Assembly: GCA_002391625.1 (NCBI GenBank)
Contig: DGFJ01000015.1
Coordinates: 1 to 37,608, forward strand
Source of the DNA: Ruminococcaceae bacterium UBA3903
GTDB taxonomy: Bacteria; Bacillota; Clostridia; Oscillospirales; Acutalibacteraceae
Direction: 5' to 3'
DNA length: 37,608 nt
The translations under genes and the position numbers were made by a program. This document shows, one piece after another, positions 31,535 through 37,608 of this stretch (position 1 is its first letter; every line of letters begins with the position of its first letter). The notes under the pieces are model-generated. The model was not told where the DNA came from and did no database searches. It was given only the letters and a program-made list of their open reading frames with translations.

Positions 31535-31789
31535 ATGTATTTACATTTAGGTCAAGACACAGTGGTTAAAACAAAGGATATAGTAGGTATATTTGATTTA
31601 GATATAACAACTGTTTCTAAGCATACAAGAAATTACTTGACTAAAAATGAAAAAAACGGCAATGTAGTAAATGTATCTATGGAATTACCACGGTCATTTA
31701 TACTTTGTAACCATAATAATAAAACTACAATATATATTAGCCAGCTATCCACTCAGACATTACTAAAAAGAAAAAAACTTTCTTTTTAA
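31535..31789 (+). CDS. remB: RemB-like DUF370 protein (YaaB)
   Basis: 84 residues. MYLHLGQDTVVKTKDIVGIFDLDITTVSKHTRNYL is the DUF370 start. The place between recF and gyrB is that of B. subtilis yaaB/remB, a regulator linked to extracellular-matrix genes. It lies twelve bases after recF and follows AAAGGA. DNA binding is known for the RemA relatives and is inferred here. Confidence 0.88.
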   Translation: MYLHLGQDTVVKTKDIVGIFDLDITTVSKHTRNYLTKNEKNGNVVNVSMELPRSFILCNHNNKTTIYISQLSTQTLLKRKKLSF

Positions 31790-31827
31790 ATTATATTAAA
31801 TTTTTATTTTGAAGGGATTGATACATT

Positions 31828-32331
31828 ATGAAAAAAGCAAGGTGTCCCTATTGCGGCAAAAAAGTATCATATTTTGGAGTATTTGCAGAAAAAACAAAAG
31901 GAGAACATATTTGTAAAAAATGTGGCAGAAGCTCTACCATATATTTTGTTAGAGCCTTTAAAGTAACTATATTAATAGCGGTTATTTTTGCATTAATACT
32001 GATGTTTGTTGCTATCTCATCCACTTTTGTAGATACTCTATGGGGTATTGTATGGGTGTTTATTCCTTTTGCAATTTTGTATTTATCAATGCCGACATTT
32101 TATAGGTTAGTACCAATAAAACGAAAGAAACAACAAAACAAGCCTTTACCAGATGAAAAAATAATATATGACCCTACACCTGCCAGCGGTTCAACTAAAA
32201 TTATGCCCTTTGTTAATGAGCAATCGGCAGAAAATAGATTTGTAAACGATGGTAAAACAAAGGTAATGCCTGTTGTTAATGAAAATACAAACGAGGATGA
32301 TTTTACAGATATTACAAATTTAAACTATTAA
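31828..32331 (+). CDS. Zinc-ribbon two-helix membrane protein with a repeated tail
   Basis: 167 residues, not a named family. N-terminal ribbon with CPYC (Cys6, Cys9) and CKKC (Cys29, Cys32), 19 residues apart. Two membrane helices (about 45-67 and 72-92), a basic stretch (KRKKQQNKP) and a tail with two near-copies, TKIMPFVNE (123-131) and TKVMPVVNE (144-152). The next gene encodes a paralogue with the same ribbon spacing. ATG 31828 follows GAAGGGA. Role unknown; zinc binding inferred. Confidence 0.78.
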   Translation: MKKARCPYCGKKVSYFGVFAEKTKGEHICKKCGRSSTIYFVRAFKVTILIAVIFALILMFVAISSTFVDTLWGIVWVFIPFAILYLSMPTFYRLVPIKRKKQQNKPLPDEKIIYDPTPASGSTKIMPFVNEQSAENRFVNDGKTKVMPVVNENTNEDDFTDITNLNY

Positions 32332-32360
32332 ATTAATAAAAATAAAAAGGAAGTGATATT

Positions 32361-32690
32361 TTGCTAAAGCTACCTGTTTGTCCTCATTGCCATGCAGTTT
32401 ACCGTTATGGAGAGGTCAAAAAGCTTGCAAAATATAAAAAAATACAGTGCCGCCACTGTAATAAAATTTTTTATGTATCATCTGTAAAGGGTAAGGCAAT
32501 ATACATAGGTATAATATGTGCATTATTAATTATGATAAATATATTCATGTTTAATGTTATTTCCAACATCACTGTTTATCATTGCTTAATTGTTAATGTT
32601 GTGATAATTTCCTTATCACTGCTTTGGATGCCTTTTACAGTTAAATTTAAGAAATTAGATGTAATTACGAAAAAAGATAATACAAAATAG
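32361..32690 (+). CDS. Zinc-ribbon two-helix membrane protein, paralogue of its neighbour
   Basis: 109 residues. CPHC (Cys7, Cys10) and CRHC (Cys30, Cys33) again 19 residues apart, close to the CXXC-20-CXXC pattern used for small clostridial proteins. Membrane helices at about 46-66 and 71-92, then a short basic end without the repeated tail of its neighbour. The start is TTG at 32361 with AAAAGGAAGTG upstream; no ATG fits. Same operon as gyrB. Function unknown. Confidence 0.75.
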   Translation: MLKLPVCPHCHAVYRYGEVKKLAKYKKIQCRHCNKIFYVSSVKGKAIYIGIICALLIMINIFMFNVISNITVYHCLIVNVVIISLSLLWMPFTVKFKKLDVITKKDNTK

Positions 32691-32723
32691 TCATATGTAT
32701 TTTATAATACAGGAGGGTTCCAA

Positions 32724-34670
32724 TTGGATAATATTGATAATATAGATATTACAAAAACTGAAAATGAATATGGTGCGGATGAAATACAGGTACTAGAAGG
32801 GTTGGAAGCAGTTAGAAAACGCCCAGGTATGTACATAGGTTCTACTGGACCTTCTGGTTTACATCATTTGGTGTACGAAATAGTAGATAACTCAATAGAT
32901 GAGGCACTAGCAGGATATTGTTCAAAAATTGATGTATCAATACTGCCTGGCAATATTATTAAGGTCAGAGATGACGGCAGAGGTATACCAGTAGGAATAA
33001 ACACAAAAATGGGTATGTCTGCTGTAACAGTTGTATTTACTGTACTTCACGCTGGCGGTAAATTTGGCGGCGGTGGCTATAAGGTATCTGGTGGTTTGCA
33101 TGGTGTTGGTGCTTCTGTAGTTAATGCTTTGTCAGAATGGCTGGAAGTAAAGGTTTGTGACGGAGAAAATGTATATTTTCAAAGATATGAACGTGGAAAT
33201 ATTGTTACAGATCTAGAGATGATTGGACAAAGCACCATAAAGGGAACTGAGGTTCAATTTAAGGCTGATACTGAAATATTTAAGGAAACAGATGCTTATA
33301 CCTTTGAAATATTAGAGAAAAGACTAAGAGAGCAAGCTTTTTTAAACGCCGGTGTCCATATAGAACTAAGGGATGAGCGTGAAGAGGAAATTGTTCAGCG
33401 TAATTTCTGTTATGAGGGTGGTATTTCTAGCTTTGTAGAGTATATTCACAAGAAAAAGGCGTTGGATCTTGTTCATCCTGAGGTTATTCATTTTAGCTCC
33501 ACTGCACCTGATGATTCTGCTTCTGTTGAAGTTGCTATGCAGTACAATGAAAGCTACAACGAAAGCTTATTATCATTTGCTAATAATATTCATACTGTTG
33601 ATGGAGGTACTCACGAGGAAGGCTTTAAACGTGGACTTACCAGAGTAATGAACGATTATGCTAGAAAGTTTAATATATTAAAGGACAATGATAAAAGCTT
33701 AACAGGAGAAGATTTGCGTGAGGGCTTGACTGCTATTATTAGCGTAAAGCTAAAAGAAGCACAATTTGAAGGACAAACAAAAACAAAGCTTGGCAACACT
33801 GAAATAAGAACAATGGTAGATAAACTAGTCAGTGAAAAATTTAAGCTGTTTTTAGAGGAAAATCCCGCTACGGCAAAGGCTATTTTTGAAAAAGCATTGG
33901 CGGCGTCCAGAGCCAGAGAGGCAGCCAGAAAGGCGAAGGATTTAGTTCGCCGTAAATCAGCCATGGAATCTGCTGCATTACCTGGAAAGCTGGCAGACTG
34001 TCAGTCCAGAAATTCTGATGAAACAGAAATATATATCGTAGAGGGTGACTCTGCTGGTGGTTCTGCTAAGGGTGGACGTGACAGACGTTTTCAAGCAATA
34101 TTGCCATTATGGGGTAAAATGTTGAATGTTGAGAAGGCAAGACTGGACAGAGTTTATGGAAATGATAAGCTGATGCCTGTTATTACAGCCCTAGGCAGCG
34201 GTATTGGTGATGAGTTTGACCTAACTAAGCTACGTTATGGCAAGGTTATTATTATGGCGGATGCCGACGTTGATGGTTCTCATATCAGAACCTTATTATT
34301 GACATTTTTCTTTAGATTTATGAGACCCTTGGTAGAGGAAGGTCATGTATATATTGCACAACCACCACTATATAGAATCACAAAAGGCAAGGAACATTCA
34401 TATGCTTATAGTGACGCTGAACGTGACGAAATGTTAAGTAAGATAGATGGAAAAACTGATATTCAGCGATATAAAGGTCTAGGTGAGATGGACTCTGAAC
34501 AGCTGTGGGAAACAACAATGAATCCAGAAAGCAGAATAATGCTTAGGGTAGATTTAAATGATGCACAGGAGGCAGATGAAACCTTTACTATCCTAATGGG
34601 TGATAAGGTTGAGCCTAGACGAGAATTCATTGAACAAAATGCAAAATATGTACAAAATCTTGATATTTAA
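32724..34670 (+). CDS. gyrB: DNA gyrase subunit B
   Basis: 648 residues. The ATPase domain holds EIVDNSIDEALAG, RDDGRGIPVG and the ATP-lid GGLHGVGASVVNALSEWL; the TOPRIM domain holds YIVEGDSAGGSAKGGRDRRFQA and IIMADADVDGSHI. Length and the RYKGLGEMDSEQLWETTMNPE end fit gyrB rather than parE. Start TTG 32724 with AGGAGGG upstream. Together with GyrA it introduces negative supercoils. The gene order recF-remB-gyrB-gyrA is kept, with small proteins inserted. Confidence 0.97.
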   Translation: MDNIDNIDITKTENEYGADEIQVLEGLEAVRKRPGMYIGSTGPSGLHHLVYEIVDNSIDEALAGYCSKIDVSILPGNIIKVRDDGRGIPVGINTKMGMSAVTVVFTVLHAGGKFGGGGYKVSGGLHGVGASVVNALSEWLEVKVCDGENVYFQRYERGNIVTDLEMIGQSTIKGTEVQFKADTEIFKETDAYTFEILEKRLREQAFLNAGVHIELRDEREEEIVQRNFCYEGGISSFVEYIHKKKALDLVHPEVIHFSSTAPDDSASVEVAMQYNESYNESLLSFANNIHTVDGGTHEEGFKRGLTRVMNDYARKFNILKDNDKSLTGEDLREGLTAIISVKLKEAQFEGQTKTKLGNTEIRTMVDKLVSEKFKLFLEENPATAKAIFEKALAASRAREAARKAKDLVRRKSAMESAALPGKLADCQSRNSDETEIYIVEGDSAGGSAKGGRDRRFQAILPLWGKMLNVEKARLDRVYGNDKLMPVITALGSGIGDEFDLTKLRYGKVIIMADADVDGSHIRTLLLTFFFRFMRPLVEEGHVYIAQPPLYRITKGKEHSYAYSDAERDEMLSKIDGKTDIQRYKGLGEMDSEQLWETTMNPESRIMLRVDLNDAQEADETFTILMGDKVEPRREFIEQNAKYVQNLDI

Positions 34671-34707
34671 TATATTTTACAATAATTATTATGTGTGGTG
34701 ATATTAT

Positions 34708-35397
34708 TTGAATAATGGTAAAAATGATGAGGTCGAAAAGATATTATCTGAAATTAGGGAAATTACTTCTTCTGATGCAACAGAAGAAGCAGATACTAAC
34801 ATTCCAAAAAATAATGTTGAAAACTTTTTGGAAAACAAAAAAGAGGAAACCATTCAAGCTTGTGAAAAGGATGATAAAACCAAGGAAAATGAACCCAGCA
34901 AGCTTTTACAGGATTTAACCTATTCTTTAACGGAAGCTGAAGCATATACCTGCTTAAAAAATTCTGGTTTAATAAAGACAACAGGGGTTAGAGCTATTTT
35001 ATACACTATTCTTATGGTTATTGCTGCAACAGGATTTTTTATATCATATTTTGTTAGAAATGATGTTAACTGGTTTATTTTTGGTATTGTAGCGTTGGCT
35101 GTTATTGCTGTTATTTGGGTGTTTCCAACAATACATTTAAAAAAATTAGCAAAAGTAAACTCTAGTGGACAAATTATTAAAGCTAAAATTTTTACAAATA
35201 GAATTGAAATAAGCGGCGAAAAAAACAATTGGAAAATATATTTAGATGAAACTAATGAGTTCAAAATATTTGATAATATATTACTTTTTAGAACCGCTAA
35301 AAATAAACAAATTTTTGTTATTCCAAAAAGAGTTATAGATAAAGAAAGCTATGACCATATAATAGAAGTTCTGAAAAATGGTACCGTTGAATACTAA
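34708..35397 (+). CDS. Membrane protein with YcxB-like C-terminal domain
   Basis: 229 residues. A charged Glu/Lys-rich N-terminal third (1-75, likely disordered or helical), two membrane helices (about 93-113 and 120-142) and a C-terminal domain (about 150-229) with the pattern ...ISGEKNNWKIYLDETNEFKIFDNILLFRTAKNKQIFVIPKRVI that resembles the YcxB-like family. Function unknown. The start is TTG at 34708 with weak GTGGTGA upstream; an internal start cannot be excluded. It lies between gyrB and the thioesterase in the same operon. Confidence 0.65.
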   Translation: MNNGKNDEVEKILSEIREITSSDATEEADTNIPKNNVENFLENKKEETIQACEKDDKTKENEPSKLLQDLTYSLTEAEAYTCLKNSGLIKTTGVRAILYTILMVIAATGFFISYFVRNDVNWFIFGIVALAVIAVIWVFPTIHLKKLAKVNSSGQIIKAKIFTNRIEISGEKNNWKIYLDETNEFKIFDNILLFRTAKNKQIFVIPKRVIDKESYDHIIEVLKNGTVEY

Positions 35398-35409
35398 AAA
35401 GGTGATAAT

Positions 35410-35826
35410 GTGATAACTAAAACTAAAATTGTGGCACGATATGCTGAAACCGATAAAATGGGTATAGTACATCATTCAGTTTATCCAATATGGTATGAGG
35501 TAGGAAGAACAGATTTTATTAAAAGGTTTGGTACAAATTATTCTACATTAGAAGAAGCGGGTATGATGATGCCACTTATTAATTTAACCTGTCATTATGG
35601 ATTACCAGCAAAATATGAGGATGAATTAATAGTAGAAACTAAGCTGTTAAAGTTAAGCTGTGGAAAAATAACCTTTGGTTATTCAGTGTATAAACAACCA
35701 GCTAATATCTTGATTGGCAGTGGTACTACAGAACATGGTTTTGTGGACAGTAATACATTTAAGCCTATAAATATTAAAAAGTTTATGCCAAAGCTTTTTA
35801 ATGAGTTAAAGGATAGTATAGAATAG
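35410..35826 (+). CDS. Hot-dog fold acyl-CoA thioesterase (4HBT, YbgC/FadM-like)
   Basis: 138 residues. RYAETDKMGIVHHSVYPIWYEVGRTDF with Asp15, His21-His22 and Tyr25 is the 4-hydroxybenzoyl-CoA thioesterase motif. The rest (ITFGYSVYK, GSGTTEHGFVD) fits the hot-dog fold. It hydrolyses acyl-CoA thioesters; the chain length is unknown. Start GTG 35410. Lies 12 bases after the YcxB-like gene and 49 before gyrA. Confidence 0.88.
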   Translation: MITKTKIVARYAETDKMGIVHHSVYPIWYEVGRTDFIKRFGTNYSTLEEAGMMMPLINLTCHYGLPAKYEDELIVETKLLKLSCGKITFGYSVYKQPANILIGSGTTEHGFVDSNTFKPINIKKFMPKLFNELKDSIE

Positions 35827-35875
35827 TAAATTATGATGAATATATTTAACGAATTTAGAAGAAGGTGTCTTTCCA

Positions 35876-37608
35876 TTGGATATTAACGATTTAAACGTTC
35901 ACCCCAATAGAATTATTGATGTAGACATAAAAAATGAAATGAGAAAATCTTTCTTAGATTATTCTATGTCAGTAATAGTTTCCAGAGCATTACCTGATGT
36001 GCGTGACGGCTTAAAACCAGTACACAGACGTATTTTATATACCATGTATGAAAAGGGCTTAGGTCCAGATAAAGCATACAGAAAATGTGCCGATACGGTT
36101 GGTGCAGTGCTTGGTAGCTACCATCCACATGGTGATAGCTCGGTTTACGATGCTTTGGTACGTTTAGCACAGGATTTCTCTATGAGATATATGTTAGTAG
36201 ATGGACACGGTAACTTTGGTTCTGTAGATGGTGACCCTCCTGCTGCTTATCGTTATACTGAAGCTAAAATGAGTAAAATGGCTGTTGAAATGTTAACAGA
36301 TATTGATAAAGAAACTGTTGACTATATGCCAAACTTTGATGACCGTTTAAAAGAACCTGTTGTTCTGCCATCACGCTTTCCAAACCTGTTGGTTAATGGC
36401 TCATCAGGTATAGCTGTTGGTATGGCAACCAACATACCACCACATAATTTAGGTGAAGTTGTAGATGCTATGTGCTGTTTAATAGACAACCCAGATGCAG
36501 AGCTGCCACAGCTTATGGAACATATACAGGGTCCAGATTTTCCAACCAGTGCATTAATAATGGGCAGATCTGGCATACGTGCAGCTTACGCTACAGGCAG
36601 AGGAAAAATAACTGTACGTGCCAGAGCAGAAATAGTAGAGGCTAAAAATGGACGTTTTAAAATAATAGTAACTGAACTGCCTTATCAGGTTAATAAGGCA
36701 AGGTTGGTTGAAAGTATAGCAGACCTTGCCAAGGACAAGCGTATAGAGGGCATATCTAATGTAGAGGATCACTCTGACCGTGAAGGTATGCATATGGAAA
36801 TAGATATTAAACGTGATGCATCACCACAGGTTGTACTAAATCAGCTGTATTCATATTCACAAATGCAGGTTACCTTTGGTGTAATTATGCTATGTATCGT
36901 TAATGGTGAACCAAAAATATTAACACTGAAACAAATGCTTCAGCATTATGTTGACTTTCAGGTGGATGTTGTAACACGCAGAACTGTTTTTGATTTACGA
37001 AAAGCAGAGGAACGTGCACATATTTTAGAGGGCTTAAAAATTGCCATTGACTTTATTGATGAGGTTATAGCAATAATCAGAGCATCAAAGGACCAAGCAT
37101 CAGCCAGAGCTAAGCTGTCAGAGCGTTTTGGGTTAGATGATATTCAAACACAGGCTATTGTTCAAATGCGTTTAGGCCAGTTAACAGGTATGGAACGTGG
37201 TAAGATTGAGGCAGAATTAAACGCACTGGAATCTAAAATTGCTGACTATAAGGAAATTTTAGGAAGTCATGAAAGATTGCTTAATATAGTAAAAGAGGAA
37301 GCCATAGATGTACGCAATCGTTATGCAGACCCACGTAGAACAGAGATTATGACTGTTAGTGGTGAGGTAGACATAGAGGACCTTATACCACAAGAGGAAT
37401 GTGTACTGACTATTACAAACTTTGGTTATGTAAAACGTTTAGGAGTAGACACATATCATACACAACGTAGAGGTGGCAGAGGTGTTTCTGGTATGACACG
37501 ACGTGAGGAAGATGTTGCCAGCGATATGTTTGTTATTAACAGCCATGACTATGTTTTGTTCTTTACAAATTTAGGTAGGGTATATAGATTAAAATCTGTC
37601 TCTTATAC
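35876..37608 (+). CDS. gyrA: DNA gyrase subunit A, cut by the window end
   Basis: The first 577 residues are visible; the gene runs off the window. MDINDLNVHPNRIIDVDIKN then the normal core: RDGLKPVHRRILY, HPHGDSSVYDALVRLAQ (Ser88 and Asp92 at the usual quinolone-determining positions, both of the susceptible type) and PPAAYRYTEA with catalytic Tyr127. The GyrA-box-like QRRGGRG near residue 530 argues for GyrA rather than ParC. Start TTG 35876 with AGAAGG upstream. Confidence 0.95.
   Translation, partial: MDINDLNVHPNRIIDVDIKNEMRKSFLDYSMSVIVSRALPDVRDGLKPVHRRILYTMYEKGLGPDKAYRKCADTVGAVLGSYHPHGDSSVYDALVRLAQDFSMRYMLVDGHGNFGSVDGDPPAAYRYTEAKMSKMAVEMLTDIDKETVDYMPNFDDRLKEPVVLPSRFPNLLVNGSSGIAVGMATNIPPHNLGEVVDAMCCLIDNPDAELPQLMEHIQGPDFPTSALIMGRSGIRAAYATGRGKITVRARAEIVEAKNGRFKIIVTELPYQVNKARLVESIADLAKDKRIEGISNVEDHSDREGMHMEIDIKRDASPQVVLNQLYSYSQMQVTFGVIMLCIVNGEPKILTLKQMLQHYVDFQVDVVTRRTVFDLRKAEERAHILEGLKIAIDFIDEVIAIIRASKDQASARAKLSERFGLDDIQTQAIVQMRLGQLTGMERGKIEAELNALESKIADYKEILGSHERLLNIVKEEAIDVRNRYADPRRTEIMTVSGEVDIEDLIPQEECVLTITNFGYVKRLGVDTYHTQRRGGRGVSGMTRREEDVASDMFVINSHDYVLFFTNLGRVYRLKSVSY

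Noticed and set aside
1..37608. CRISPR array, insertion sequence, prophage or integrase
   Set aside because: No spaced direct repeats, no transposase or integrase motifs and no phage genes were seen on either strand.

Overview
The window is AT-rich and carries the chromosomal replication-origin neighbourhood of a low-GC Gram-positive bacterium. Gene content (rpmH-rnpA-yidD-yidC-jag-mnmE-mnmG-rsmG-noc-parA-parB on one side; dnaA-dnaN-S4 protein-recF-remB-gyrB-gyrA on the other), a SleB-type spore-cortex hydrolase, a YabE-like G5/3D protein, AGGAGG-type ribosome binding sites and many TTG starts point to Clostridia, most likely a spore-forming gut member of the Oscillospirales/Ruminococcaceae type. 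The exact genus cannot be read from the sequence.

Layout. (1) Positions 1-7.6 kb are accessory housekeeping: a consensus promoter leaving the window on the left, sleB, a zinc-ribbon polytopic membrane protein, an AEC transporter, a lipoprotein, a G5/3D cell-wall protein, a Nudix hydrolase, and an XRE regulator/membrane-protein pair with a palindromic operator. (2) 7.6-14.3 kb holds rplM-rpsI with an L13-type leader, a ROK glucokinase, tRNA-Leu, a methyltransferase, a second lipoprotein, a YbjQ-family protein, tRNA-Met/tRNA-Glu and an acetyltransferase. (3) 14.3-27.2 kb is a long leftward run: rpmH, rnpA, yidD, yidC, jag, mnmE, mnmG, rsmG, noc-like parB, parA, parB, serS, guaB. Two near-perfect parS sites lie here, one beside the noc-like gene and one inside mnmG. 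(4) The transcription divergence at 27.2-27.5 kb (rpmH left, dnaA right) marks the expected oriC side. (5) 27.5-37.6 kb is a rightward run: dnaA, dnaN, S4 protein, recF, remB, two CXXC-zinc-ribbon membrane paralogues, gyrB, a YcxB-like membrane protein, a hot-dog thioesterase, and gyrA, which is cut by the window end.

How it fits together: initiation (DnaA), clamp (DnaN), topology control (GyrAB), segregation (ParA/ParB/parS), nucleoid occlusion (Noc-like), membrane insertion (YidC/YidD), tRNA modification and processing (MnmE/G, RnpA) and ribosome parts are packed around the origin. The most unusual signals concern replication control. The DnaA DNA-recognition motif reads GGRHYST instead of the usual GGRDHTT. 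I saw no canonical TTATCCACA box by eye. A tight cluster of five TTTTCAACA-like boxes sits 13 kb from dnaA, between an acetyltransferase gene and guaB. Other points of interest are a palindrome covering the start signals of the zinc-ribbon membrane protein, a terminator wedged between rpmH and rnpA, a paired-arm element of unknown nature near 6 kb, and tandem zinc-ribbon membrane paralogues inside the recF-gyrB operon.
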